From Flexivirga endophytica (lineage in GTDB: Bacteria > Actinomycetota > Actinomycetes > Actinomycetales > Dermatophilaceae), in assembly GCF_014640635.1 (NCBI RefSeq), contig NZ_BMHI01000005.1, positions 434,001 to 498,000 of the forward strand: a DNA stretch of 64,000 bases. The letters run 5' to 3'. How positions within the stretch are numbered: the stretch's first letter is position 1; each line of letters starts with the position of its first letter. The translations under genes and the position numbers were made by a program. Below, in pieces: positions 53,927 to 62,459 of the stretch. The notes beneath the pieces are model-generated. The model did not search any database. It saw only the letters and a list, made by a program, of their open reading frames with translations, and was not told where the DNA came from.

Positions 53927-54399
53927 ATCCGACCGCAGGGATGACCGCCGCAGCGCGGCTGAAGTGGTGTGCCAACTGGGCCAACGGCTCGACGGCCCTC
54001 GGCTTCGCGATCGCGCGGGTCGGCGGCGCCCACGTGGCCGACGGGCCGCGCGGGCTCTACCTGGCCGGTGGTTACCGGTTCGGATTCCCGATCGCGGGCG
54101 CCTTCACCGTCGGCAACGTGCTGATCTCCAGGAGTGACTGGGACCGGTTGCAGCAGGAAGACCCGGACCTGATCACCCACGAGGAGCAGCACAGCTGGCA
54201 GTACGTCGTGTGCGGCGGACTCCCGTTCCTGCCGTTGTATGGCGCGGCGCTCGCCTGGTCGTGGGTGCGCACCGGGGATTTCGCGTCGCGCAATGTCTTC
54301 GAGCGCAACGCGGGCCTCGCGATGGGTGGCTACCGGGAGCGGTCGGTGCGATCGCTGGGGACCGCCCTGCGCAGCCTGCGCACGGGCAACACCGCATGA
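53923..54399 (+). CDS. Hypothetical protein with HEEQH motif
   Basis: A 158-residue protein. The segment DLITHEEQHSWQYVVCGGLP contains HEEQH, which fits an HExxH zinc site, next to a hydrophobic stretch (FLPLYGAALAWSWVRTG), and FERNAGLAMGGY follows; GYRFGFPIAGAFTVGNVLIS is an upstream beta-rich part. A small membrane-associated metalloprotein is possible, but no family is recognised. GTG at 53923 overlaps the previous stop by four bases; ATG 53941 is an alternative. It precedes dgt by ten bases. Confidence 0.7.
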   Translation: MNPTAGMTAAARLKWCANWANGSTALGFAIARVGGAHVADGPRGLYLAGGYRFGFPIAGAFTVGNVLISRSDWDRLQQEDPDLITHEEQHSWQYVVCGGLPFLPLYGAALAWSWVRTGDFASRNVFERNAGLAMGGYRERSVRSLGTALRSLRTGNTA

Positions 54400-54409
54400 G
54401 CGGGCGGGT

Positions 54410-55642
54410 ATGAGCTACTCGGCATACGACCGGCAGCGCTTCGTGCGGGAGGACCCTGCACAGAAGCGCGCCGACCGCGACGACTTCGCCCGTGACCGGG
54501 CACGCGTCCTGCACTCGGCCGCGTGGCGTCGGCTCGCCGCGAAGACGCAGGTGATGCAACCGCACCACGACTTCATCCGCAACCGGCTGACGCACTCGTT
54601 GGAGGTCGCCCAGATCGGCCGCGAGTTCGGTGAGGCCATCGGCTGCAATGCCGATGTCGTGGACACGGCCTGCCTCGCGCACGACCTGGGGCACCCACCG
54701 TTCGGGCACAACGGCGAGGCGGCGCTCAACGCGCTCTGCGGCCACATCGGCGGGTTCGAGGGCAATGCGCAGACCTTCCGCATCCTGACTCGGTTGGAGG
54801 CCAAGCGCTCGCGGGTCAATGGCGACTCTGTGGGCCTCAACCTCACCCGTGCTTCGCTCGACGCGGCAAGCAAATACCCGTGGCGTCGCGGCGAAAGCCG
54901 TTCGTATCCGGGCAAGTTCGGGTGCTATGCCACCGACGAGGAGATCTTCGGCTGGGTTCGCTCCACCGTGCCGAGCGGGCGCCGCCGGCAACGTTGTGTC
55001 GAGGCGCAGGTGATGGACTGGGCCGACGACGTCGCCTACTCGGTCCATGACGTCGAGGACGGAGTCACCTCCGGACTCATCGACGTGCGTGCACTGCGGT
55101 CCCGCACCGAGATCGACGCGCTGGCCGACGTGGCCCGGCGCATCTACGCACCGCAACTCGAAACCGCCCAGCTGGCAGGGTCGTTCGAGCGTCTGCTGGC
55201 CTCTGGCGTCATACCGGAGCGGCAGCGCCCGGGGCGGCAGGGGGTCGCCGAGCTGAAGGACATGACCAGCAGGTTGATCGGCCGGTTCGTCGGCACCGCC
55301 GAGCAGGCGACCCGTGACAAGTTCGGTGACGGCCCGCTCACTCGCTACGCGGCCGACGTCGTCATTCCGCCGGACGTGCTCGCCGAATGCGTGATGCTCA
55401 AGGCGGTCGCAGCCCGCTGGGTGATGATGACCGACGCCCGCCGCACCCTGCAGGCCGAGCAACGCCGGATCATCGAAACGCTCTTCACCGTGCTGCAGGA
55501 GCACCCCGAGCGGTTGGATCCGCTCTTCGCGGAGGATCATGCAAGTGCGGTCGACGACGCGGCAGCCCTGCGCGTCGTCGTCGACCAGATCGCGTCACTG
55601 ACCGATCACCGCGCTCGTGCCCTCGCCGAAGAATGGAGCTGA
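54410..55642 (+). CDS. dgt: Deoxyguanosinetriphosphate triphosphohydrolase-like protein
   Basis: An HD-domain dNTPase of 410 residues. The metal motif is split as usual: NRLTHSLEVAQIGREFG (first His), CLAHDLGHPPFGHNGEAALN (HD), and QVMDWADDVAYSVHDVEDGV (last Asp). RDFARDRARVLHSAAWRRLA, the N-terminal nucleotide region, is also typical. ATG 54410 is fixed by the GxGGTATGAG context. In actinobacteria it regularly precedes dnaG, as here with two genes between them. Confidence 0.93.
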   Translation: MSYSAYDRQRFVREDPAQKRADRDDFARDRARVLHSAAWRRLAAKTQVMQPHHDFIRNRLTHSLEVAQIGREFGEAIGCNADVVDTACLAHDLGHPPFGHNGEAALNALCGHIGGFEGNAQTFRILTRLEAKRSRVNGDSVGLNLTRASLDAASKYPWRRGESRSYPGKFGCYATDEEIFGWVRSTVPSGRRRQRCVEAQVMDWADDVAYSVHDVEDGVTSGLIDVRALRSRTEIDALADVARRIYAPQLETAQLAGSFERLLASGVIPERQRPGRQGVAELKDMTSRLIGRFVGTAEQATRDKFGDGPLTRYAADVVIPPDVLAECVMLKAVAARWVMMTDARRTLQAEQRRIIETLFTVLQEHPERLDPLFAEDHASAVDDAAALRVVVDQIASLTDHRARALAEEWS

Positions 55643-55643
55643 A

Positions 55644-55689
55644 CCCCACGAAGTTCTCCGCTCGTTCCTCGCTCCGATACTTCGCGGGG
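55644..55689. repeat. CCCCACGAAGT...ACTTCGC palindromic repeat, copy 2
   Basis: Starts two bases after the dgt stop. Arms CCCCACGAAGT (55644-55654) and ACTTCGCGGGG (55679-55689) pair with one mismatch; the middle CTCCGCTCG...CTCGCTCCG is also partly symmetrical. Homologous to 40767-40812, which also starts right after a stop codon between two same-direction genes. It lies 29 bases before the nitronate monooxygenase start. Confidence 0.75.
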
Positions 55690-55718
55690 GCCCCGATCTC
55701 AATTGAGGAGTACCAGAG

Positions 55719-56744
55719 ATGAACTGGAGTCTCTCGCCCCTGCCGATCGTCGGTGCGCCGATGGCGGGCACCGGCACGCCGGAGCTCGCCGCGGCCATCA
55801 GCAACGCCGGCGGTTTCGGTCTGCTGCCCGGTGGCTACCTCACCGGCGCGCAGCTCATCGGAGGCATCGGCCGGGTCCGCGCGCTGACCGACCGGCCGTT
55901 CGGGGTCAACCTCTTCCTGCCGACACCCGTCGACGAGGGGAAGGACGGCGCCCGGTTGCGTTCGTATGCCGAGGCGCTCGGGCCGGTCGCCGAGTCCGCA
56001 GGGGTGCAGTTGCCCGAGCCCCGGTGGGACGGGTCGGACGATTTCGCTGAGAAGGTCGACGCCCTGGTGCAGGCGCGGGTCGCCGTCGTGTCGTTCATCT
56101 TCGGGCCACCACCGGTCGACGCCGTGCAGCGGTTGCACGCCGTCGGATCCACCATCCTGGCGACCGTCACGGACGCCGCCGAGGCACAGGCGGCCGTCGC
56201 CGCGGGCGCCGACCTGCTCTGCCTGCAGGGCACCGATGCCGGCGGACACCGCGGCACCCACACCGTCGACGCCGAGCCCAACACGTCCGGCTGGCGCGAG
56301 CTGCTGCCGGAGGTGCTGGCCGTCACTGAGGCGCCCGTCGTGGTGGCCGGCGGGGTGATGTCGGCCGCCGACGTGTCGGAGGCATTGGACGCGGGAGCCG
56401 TTGCGGTGCAATGCGGTTCGGCGTTCCTGTTGACCGACGAGTCGGGCATGAACGACGCCCACCGCGCCGGGTTCACCGCCCCCGACCTGACCGAGCAGGT
56501 CGTGACACGCGCGTTCAGCGGTCGTCCGGCGCGCGCCATACGCAATGAGTTCGTGGCGCGCCTCGATCCGGTCGCCGTGCCCGTCTACCCCATCGTCAAC
56601 CAGCTGACCAAGCCGCTGCGTGCGGCCGGCGCCAGCACCCGCGATCGTGAGCTCGTCGCCCTGTGGGCCGGCACCGGCTGGCGGCAGGCACGCCCCGGCC
56701 CGGCCGCTGACGTCGTCGCGGCGCTGACGGCCGATCTCGTATGA
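55719..56744 (+). CDS. Nitronate monooxygenase (NPD family)
   Basis: A 341-residue FMN enzyme oxidising alkyl nitronates such as propionate 3-nitronate. PIVGAPMAGTGTPELAAAIS, the FMN-barrel opening, ATVTDAAEAQAAVAAGADLL, and CLQGTDAGGHRGTHTVDAEP with the conserved GTDAGGHxG are clear, followed by PVVVAGGVMSAADVSEAL and AVQCGSAFL. ATG 55719 follows GAGGAG with good spacing. It may share dgt's transcript through the palindromic repeat. Confidence 0.92.
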   Translation: MNWSLSPLPIVGAPMAGTGTPELAAAISNAGGFGLLPGGYLTGAQLIGGIGRVRALTDRPFGVNLFLPTPVDEGKDGARLRSYAEALGPVAESAGVQLPEPRWDGSDDFAEKVDALVQARVAVVSFIFGPPPVDAVQRLHAVGSTILATVTDAAEAQAAVAAGADLLCLQGTDAGGHRGTHTVDAEPNTSGWRELLPEVLAVTEAPVVVAGGVMSAADVSEALDAGAVAVQCGSAFLLTDESGMNDAHRAGFTAPDLTEQVVTRAFSGRPARAIRNEFVARLDPVAVPVYPIVNQLTKPLRAAGASTRDRELVALWAGTGWRQARPGPAADVVAALTADLV

Positions 56745-56795
56745 CGCGGAGCGATGACCCGGCAGGGTGTCGCAGCACGGTCATAGGCTCCGCAC

Positions 56796-57503
56796 ATGGA
56801 GCGTTTCGTCGATCGTGATCTCACCAGCGCCGAGTTCCGCGAGTGCATGCTCGACGGAGCCCGATTCGTCGGCTGCGTCATGCGCGGCGTCGAGCTGGAC
56901 GGCCTGCTCGGCGAGGTGACCGTCAACGGTGTCGACGTGATGCCCTATGTCGAGGCGGAGCTGGACCGCCGTCATCCGGTGCGCGTGCTGATCCGCTCCG
57001 ACGACGTCGTCGACCTGCGGGAGGCGTGGCGGCAGTTGCAGGACGCCTGGGCGGCGACGGTGGAGCGCCTGCGGGCGACACCGGGTCTCGAGCGGGAGTC
57101 CGTCGGCAGCGAGTGGTCCGCCATACAGACCCTGAGGCACCTGGTGTTCGTGCACGACTCGTGGTTCGTCCGGTGCTGCCTGGGCAGGACCGAGCCCTTC
57201 TCGCCGGTGGGGCTGACGATCGATTCGGTGCCGGCCGGCTCCGCGCCCGGCGTGGACCCGGCCGCCGACCCGACACTCGAGGATGTGCTGACGGTGCGGG
57301 CGCCGCAGTCGGCCGCATTGACCGGTTGGCTGGCGGATTGCACGCAGCAGGACCTGGCCGCGCCGGCACCCGTGCCGGACGACGACGTGTGGCCGCCATA
57401 CGCGCGGGGGAGGACCGTTGCCGAGTGCCTGCGCACGGTCCTGAACGAAGAGTTCGAGCACCACGGCTTCGCCGTCCGTGACCTGGCGACAGTCGACCAC
57501 TAG
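56796..57503 (+). CDS. DinB superfamily protein with pentapeptide-like N-terminus
   Basis: A 235-residue protein. Residues 1-50 (FVDRDLTSAEFRECMLDGAR, FVGCVMRGVELDGLLGEVTV) have the F/L-every-five pattern of pentapeptide repeats. Residues 60-225 are a DinB-like four-helix part: WRQLQDAWAATVERLRATPG, LRHLVFVHDSWFVRCCLGR and LRTVLNEEFEHHGFAVRDL, which hold conserved histidines. This fusion is common in actinobacterial DinB-like proteins of unknown role. The third DinB-superfamily gene in the window. Confidence 0.83.
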   Translation: MERFVDRDLTSAEFRECMLDGARFVGCVMRGVELDGLLGEVTVNGVDVMPYVEAELDRRHPVRVLIRSDDVVDLREAWRQLQDAWAATVERLRATPGLERESVGSEWSAIQTLRHLVFVHDSWFVRCCLGRTEPFSPVGLTIDSVPAGSAPGVDPAADPTLEDVLTVRAPQSAALTGWLADCTQQDLAAPAPVPDDDVWPPYARGRTVAECLRTVLNEEFEHHGFAVRDLATVDH

Positions 57504-57562
57504 TCGCAACCTTGTGGACGGCTGCCCGACCAGCAACCGCGGCCACCTAGACTGCCGGTGTT

Positions 57563-59446
57563 ATGGCGGGTCGCATCAAGTCCGAAGACGTGGAACTCGT
57601 CAAGGAGCGCAGTTCGATCGAGGACGTTGTCAGTGAGCACGTCACGCTGCGCCGTTCCGGCAGCAACCTGGTGGGCCTGTGCCCTTTCCACGACGAGAAG
57701 ACTCCGAGCTTCTCGGTCAACCCGACCCAGGGCTTCTACCACTGCTTCGGCTGCCAGAAGGGCGGCGACGTCATCTCCTTCGTGCAGGAGGTCGACCACC
57801 TGAGCTTCGCCGAGGCGGTCGAGCGCCTCGCCGGCAAGGTCGGCGTCGAGTTGCACTACGAGGACGGTGTCCGTCCCCGCGAGGAGAGCATCGGGCGGCG
57901 CACCCGCCTGCTGGAGGCACACCGGGTGGCCGCCGAATACTACGCATCGTTGCTGCCGAGCATGCCGGAGGCGCGCACCGCGCGCGACTATCTACGCGGC
58001 CGCGACTTCGACGGTGAGATCGCCGAGCAGTTCGGCCTGGGTTACGCGCCCACCGACGGTCACGCGCTTGCAAACCTGTTGCGGGACAAGGGATTCAACC
58101 GCGACGAGTTGCTGGCGGCCGGCCTGGTCAACCGCGGCGGGTATGACGTCTTCCAGGGCCGGTTGCTCTGGCCGATCCACGACATCACCGGTGACACCGT
58201 CGGCTTCGGCGCGCGGCGCATCTTCGACAACGACCCGCGCCCGGCCAAATACCTCAACACCGGCGAGACCGCGATCTACAAGAAGCAGCGGGTGCTCTAC
58301 GGCCTCGACCTGGCCAAGAAGTCCATCGCCGACGACCGGAAGGCCGTGATCGTCGAGGGCTACACGGACGTGATGGCGGCGCACCTGTCCGGGGTGACCC
58401 AGGCGGTGGCGACCTGCGGCACCGCCTTCGGGGTCGAGCACATCAAGCTGCTGCGCCGGCTGTTGCGGGACGAGCGTGGGGGAGACCCGGCCAAGGTCGT
58501 CTTCACCTTTGACGGCGACTCCGCCGGTCAGAAGGCTGCGCTCAAGGCGTATGACGAGGACCAGCGCTGGGCGTCCCAGGCGTATGTCGCGGTCGCTCCC
58601 GACGGACAGGACCCGTGCGAGCTACGGATCGCCGACGGGCCAGAGGCAGTACGCAAGCTGGTCGACGAGGCGACACCGATGTTCGAGTTCGTCGTCCGCA
58701 CCACGCTCGAGCGCTTCGACCTGGACTCGGTCGGCGGCCGGGTGGCCGCCACCCGCGCGCTCGCGCCGATCGTCGCCGACATCCGCGATCCGCTGAGCCG
58801 GGACGAACTCATCCGCGAGGTGTCGCGGCACATCGGCGTCCACGTCGACGACTTCACCCAGGCCGTACGCCGCGCCCCGCGGGGCGGCATCGCCGAGGCG
58901 GCCCAGAAGACCCGCGACCGGCAGGCGGAGGCACCGCCGGAGGCCGCGGCAGCCGCACCGGCATACCAACCGCCGAACCTGCGCGACCCGATCGTGCGCG
59001 CCGACCACATGTTGCTGCAGTGTCTGGTGCAGTTCCCCGGCGCGATGCCGACCAAGCAGCTGGAGCCGGTCGATCCGGGCGACCTGACCGCACCGGGGCA
59101 CCGGGCGGTCTTCGAGGCGGTCCGCGAGGTGGGGATCGACCCGACGCGCAGTCAGGGGGCGTGGGTCTCGGCCATCAACGAGGCGGTGCCGGAAGCAGTT
59201 CGGCCGCTGGTCGCCCGGCTCGCCGTCGAGTCGTTGCCGACCAAGCTGGACAGCCAGGGTCGGCCGGACTGGCACTACATCCGGTCGCTGGTCATCGGCA
59301 TCCGCGGTCGGGCGTTGCGGCGACGCATCGACGAGCTGATGAGCGCACGGCTGCGCACCGAAGACCCCGAGCAGGGCCGCGCCATCTCCGCCGAACTCAT
59401 GTCCCAGCAGCGCGCGCTGGCGAACCTGTCGGCCAGCGTCGAGTGA
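57563..59446 (+). CDS. dnaG: DNA primase
   Basis: Bacterial primase, 627 residues. The CHC2 zinc finger (LCPFHDEKTPSFSVNPTQGF, then YHCFGCQKGGDVISF), the catalytic core with GYAPTDGHALANLL, and the TOPRIM domain (KAVIVEGYTDVMAAH; VVFTFDGDSAGQKAALKAYD with the acidic DGD) are intact, followed by the C-terminal DnaB-binding domain. TAGACT (57548-57553) lies ten bases before ATG, suggesting a leaderless transcript. Followed by a small gene and tRNA-Asn. Confidence 0.96.
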   Translation: MAGRIKSEDVELVKERSSIEDVVSEHVTLRRSGSNLVGLCPFHDEKTPSFSVNPTQGFYHCFGCQKGGDVISFVQEVDHLSFAEAVERLAGKVGVELHYEDGVRPREESIGRRTRLLEAHRVAAEYYASLLPSMPEARTARDYLRGRDFDGEIAEQFGLGYAPTDGHALANLLRDKGFNRDELLAAGLVNRGGYDVFQGRLLWPIHDITGDTVGFGARRIFDNDPRPAKYLNTGETAIYKKQRVLYGLDLAKKSIADDRKAVIVEGYTDVMAAHLSGVTQAVATCGTAFGVEHIKLLRRLLRDERGGDPAKVVFTFDGDSAGQKAALKAYDEDQRWASQAYVAVAPDGQDPCELRIADGPEAVRKLVDEATPMFEFVVRTTLERFDLDSVGGRVAATRALAPIVADIRDPLSRDELIREVSRHIGVHVDDFTQAVRRAPRGGIAEAAQKTRDRQAEAPPEAAAAAPAYQPPNLRDPIVRADHMLLQCLVQFPGAMPTKQLEPVDPGDLTAPGHRAVFEAVREVGIDPTRSQGAWVSAINEAVPEAVRPLVARLAVESLPTKLDSQGRPDWHYIRSLVIGIRGRALRRRIDELMSARLRTEDPEQGRAISAELMSQQRALANLSASVE

Positions 59447-59477
59447 CGTCCTCGCAGCAGTGGACAATGGAGGCACC

Positions 59478-59996
59478 ATGTCCTTCCTGAAGCGTGCCAA
59501 ACCGCAACTCCCACCACAGGTGCTCGAGCAACTCGACCTGCCCAAAGGCGAGCGCGTGCTCGCCTCGGCGATCGACAAGTTGACCGGCGCGCACATCGTC
59601 GCGACCAACTGGCACCTCACCGTCGTGAGCCCTGACGGGCAGGTGACCGCCCGCCCCTGGCATGAGGTCGATGCCGGCCAGTGGGAGTCGCAGACCTGGA
59701 GCCTGACGGTGACCTGGATCGACCGGAAACGCCCGGGGCAGTGGACATTCGGCGAGCAGGACACCCGGCTGCCGGAGACCTTTCACGAGCGGGTTCGGGC
59801 CAGCATCGTGCTCGCCGAGGAGCTGCCGCTGGAGGGTCGTGGATCGGGCCGTGTCGTCATACGCCGGGACCTGCAGCACGACACTCTGCTGACCCAGACG
59901 GTGCTCGGGCGCGGTGCGCGCGCCGACGACCCGCAGGTCCAGGACGCGGTGGCCCGGACGAGGGCGTTCGTCGAGGATGCGGTCGGCCTTCGGTAG
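59478..59996 (+). CDS. Conserved hypothetical protein downstream of dnaG
   Basis: A 172-residue protein of unknown function. FLKRAKPQLPPQVLEQLDLP leads into GERVLASAIDKLTGAHIVAT and HLTVVSPDGQVTARPWHEVD, which resemble a bacterial PH-like or beta-barrel fold, then TFHERVRASIVLAEELPLEG and a C-terminal helix VQDAVARTRAFVEDAVGLR. ATG 59478 is preceded by GGAG. Similar small genes often sit between dnaG and tRNA-Asn in Micrococcales, by recollection. No motif indicates an activity. Confidence 0.75.
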   Translation: MSFLKRAKPQLPPQVLEQLDLPKGERVLASAIDKLTGAHIVATNWHLTVVSPDGQVTARPWHEVDAGQWESQTWSLTVTWIDRKRPGQWTFGEQDTRLPETFHERVRASIVLAEELPLEGRGSGRVVIRRDLQHDTLLTQTVLGRGARADDPQVQDAVARTRAFVEDAVGLR

Positions 59997-60058
59997 CACG
60001 GCCGATTGGTTGTTGGGCGGGCGAATTTGCTATGGTTCTGCACGCGCACAACACGCGA

Positions 60059-60131
60059 TCCCCTGTAGCTCAATTGGCAGAGCATTCGGCTGTTAACCGG
60101 AGGGTTCTTGGTTCGAGTCCAAGTGGGGGAG
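60059..60131 (+). tRNA. tRNA-Asn (anticodon GTT)
   Basis: A complete 73-base cloverleaf. The acceptor arm TCCCCTG (60059-60065) pairs with TGGGGGA (60124-60130, two wobble pairs). The D arm is GCTC...GAGC, the anticodon arm TTCGG-CTGTTAA-CCGGA with anticodon GTT, and the T arm CTTGG-TTCGAGT-CCAAG. The discriminator is G; CCA is not encoded (G-C-A follows). A -10-like TATGGT lies upstream at 60031-60036. Its place downstream of dnaG is common in actinobacteria, and nothing is integrated at its 3' end. Confidence 0.95.
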
Positions 60132-60285
60132 CACGCCGAACGGCCCGGGATTTCCGGGCCGTTCTTCGTATGCCGATGCAGTCACGACTTCGGCCGGCTC
60201 GTTCGAGGTCATCGGGGCTGACATAAGCCTCACGTCCCATGGCATTCGCCGGTCAGCGGCGGGCAACAGCTGGGAGAATCCCCGC

Positions 60286-60906
60286 ATGGGCATCTACACC
60301 GATCGGGTGCTCCCACACCTGATGAACCGCATCATGGATCACGCGGAGACCCGGGCGGCGCGGCAGCGCGTGTGCGCGGGTCTACATGGCGAGGTCGCCG
60401 AAATCGGCTTCGGCAGCGGACTGAACCTCCCGCACCTGCCCGCCGACGTCATTCAGCTGCATGCCGTTGAGCCGTCACGGGTTTCGGTGCGTCTTGCTGC
60501 GGATCGCATCGCCGCGGCCACGGCACCGGTGCAGGTGGTCGGCCTCGACGGGCAACGACTTCCGCTCGCCGACGGATCGGTCGATGCGGTGCTGTGCACG
60601 TGGAGCCTGTGCACGATTCCCGACCCGGTGGCCGCGGTGCGGGAGTTCCGGCGGGTGTTGCGTCCCGGTGGGCAGCTGCACTTCGTCGAGCACGGGCTCG
60701 CACCGGATGAGAACGTCCGCCGCTGGCAGCACCGCCTCGACGGCTTGCAGCAACGCGTCGCGGGTGGATGTCATCTCGACCGCGACATACCGCAGATCCT
60801 GCGCGCCGGCGGAATGGAGCCGACCAGGTTGGACACCTGCTACGGATTCGGCCCCAAGGCGTTGAGCGCCCGCTTCGAAGGCATCGCGCGGCCGGTGAGT
60901 CCGTAG
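60286..60906 (+). CDS. Class I SAM-dependent methyltransferase
   Basis: A 206-residue methyltransferase of the UbiE/METTL7-like type. VAEIGFGSGLNLPHLPADVI (motif I), LHAVEPSRVSVRLAADRIAA (motif II), VDAVLCTWSLCTIPDPVAAV and EFRRVLRPGGQLHFVEHGLA (motifs IV to VI) are in order. The substrate is unknown. ATG 60286 (MGIYTDRVLPHLMNRIMD). Convergent with the amidohydrolase, 19 bases between. Confidence 0.88.
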   Translation: MGIYTDRVLPHLMNRIMDHAETRAARQRVCAGLHGEVAEIGFGSGLNLPHLPADVIQLHAVEPSRVSVRLAADRIAAATAPVQVVGLDGQRLPLADGSVDAVLCTWSLCTIPDPVAAVREFRRVLRPGGQLHFVEHGLAPDENVRRWQHRLDGLQQRVAGGCHLDRDIPQILRAGGMEPTRLDTCYGFGPKALSARFEGIARPVSP

Positions 60907-60925
60907 CGGCGGACGGCAGCTCCGC

Positions 60926-62368
60926 TCAGCGTTGCGGATCCACGAATTCCGGGAAGGTCGTCGGTGCCAGCTCTTCCAGTGTCCGTCCCGCCCAGTCGCC
61001 TTCGTGCCAGTGCGCCCAGACGCGCTCACCGGCGGCTTGCACGCCTCGCGCAGCTTCCTCGAGGTCGGTGCCCAGGACCGCACCGTCCTCGACGACCGGT
61101 CGACCGTCGACCCAGACGTCGGCCAGGTCGGACGGCTGCGCGTAGTAGACGATGTTCCGGATCGGGTCCCGCAACGGCGCCATTCCGAAGGAGTCGGTCC
61201 GCCAGAACAGCAGGTCGGCCTTGGCACCGCTGGAGATTCGTCCCAGGTCGTCGCGGCCGAAGAGCCTGGCCGCATTCACCGTCGCAGCATCGAACACGCG
61301 CTTGGCGGTCGACGTGTCGGCTCGCCTCGACGTGATCTTCCCGGAGATCGCCGTCCACCGCAGCGACTCGATCATGGACTGCGGCGCGGTGTCGGTGCCG
61401 ATGCACATGTTCACGCCCGCTTCGACGTATGCCGGGAACGACTCCATCAGGATGCCGCGTCGCGCGAAACACCAGGCGTTGTACGACACCGACGTTCCGG
61501 ACTCGGCGAGCAGTGCCAGGTCGTCCCCGGCGAAGTTCACCCAACTGTTCCCCGTGATGAAGATCGCGTGACCGAGCAGTGTGTCCGCCCCGAGGAAGTC
61601 GATGTCCGCGAGCCACTCGATCGGTGTCCGACCATGCCGCCGGGTCATCTCGTTAAACTCCCAAACCCCTTGTGCGGCATGCAAAGAGACAGGAACACCC
61701 AGCTCGCGGGCCGCTTGCTTCGTGTCGCGCAGCAACTCCGCCGCACAGGTGTCGACCTGCGCCGGACCGAGGAATCCTTGGACGCGTCCGCCCGCGCGTG
61801 AACTCTGCGCCCTGACGAATTCGACAGCACGGTCCAACCCTCGCTGCCCCGCAGCGAGGTCCCACTCGTAGTCGACGCGCTTGCCGTCCGGGGTGAACCA
61901 CCGGCCGGACCGGTAGGACGGTGCGACATACCCGCGCAACCCGACCCGGTCCAACTCGTCGGCGACGTAGTCCGCCTCGTCGCCGAGGTGCATGACCGTC
62001 GTGGTTCCCGACCGGGCGAGTTCGATGAGCGAGTAGTCGACGCAGCTGCGCATGCCGGCCGTCGTGAGCCCGGCGTCCTCGGCGGGAAGGATCTCGATCA
62101 GGCCGGTCAGCCAGAACTGCCGCGGCCCGTGATCCTCCTGCACCGACTTGTCGATGGGGGAGGAGTGCAGGTGGGAATGGGTGTTGATGAAGCCCGGCGT
62201 GATGATCCGGTCCGGCAGGTGCCGCTGGACGTCGATCGGCCCGTCATACGTGGCGCCGACATGGACGACGCGGTCGTCCTCGACGACCAGGCAGCCGTCG
62301 CGCAGCAACCGGTGACCGCCGTCCTGATACGCGACGATGTACGGCGCGGTGAACAGGGTCCGGGTCAT
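60926..62368 (-). CDS. Amidohydrolase, AtzA/TrzA (cytosine deaminase-like) type
   Basis: A metal-dependent hydrolase of 480 residues. The first metal motif is in TPGFINTHSHLHSSPIDKS, with further His ligands at VSLHAAQGVWEFNE and LLGHAIFITG and the Asp in MCIGTDTAPQSMIESL; the composite C-terminal part ISSGAKADLLFW, DPIRNIVYYAQPSDLADVWV is typical of the AtzA/guanine-deaminase subgroup. Substrate may be an aminated heterocycle or a guanidino/ureide compound. It is downstream of, and probably co-transcribed with, the two amino-acid-type permease genes, suggesting a use for imported substrate. Confidence 0.85.
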   Translation of the reverse strand: MTRTLFTAPYIVAYQDGGHRLLRDGCLVVEDDRVVHVGATYDGPIDVQRHLPDRIITPGFINTHSHLHSSPIDKSVQEDHGPRQFWLTGLIEILPAEDAGLTTAGMRSCVDYSLIELARSGTTTVMHLGDEADYVADELDRVGLRGYVAPSYRSGRWFTPDGKRVDYEWDLAAGQRGLDRAVEFVRAQSSRAGGRVQGFLGPAQVDTCAAELLRDTKQAARELGVPVSLHAAQGVWEFNEMTRRHGRTPIEWLADIDFLGADTLLGHAIFITGNSWVNFAGDDLALLAESGTSVSYNAWCFARRGILMESFPAYVEAGVNMCIGTDTAPQSMIESLRWTAISGKITSRRADTSTAKRVFDAATVNAARLFGRDDLGRISSGAKADLLFWRTDSFGMAPLRDPIRNIVYYAQPSDLADVWVDGRPVVEDGAVLGTDLEEAARGVQAAGERVWAHWHEGDWAGRTLEELAPTTFPEFVDPQR

Positions 62369-62459
62369 GGTTCTCCTCCTCGATGAGCGACATCACCGAG
62401 GATGTCAGGTGCGAACCAGTGCCGGCGCCGGAATCACTGTGACAGCTGCGATCCCGCCG

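Noticed and set aside
60059-60131. tRNA-Asn as an attachment site of an integrated element
   Set aside because: No integrase gene and no repeat of the tRNA 3' end were seen in the following 4 kb.
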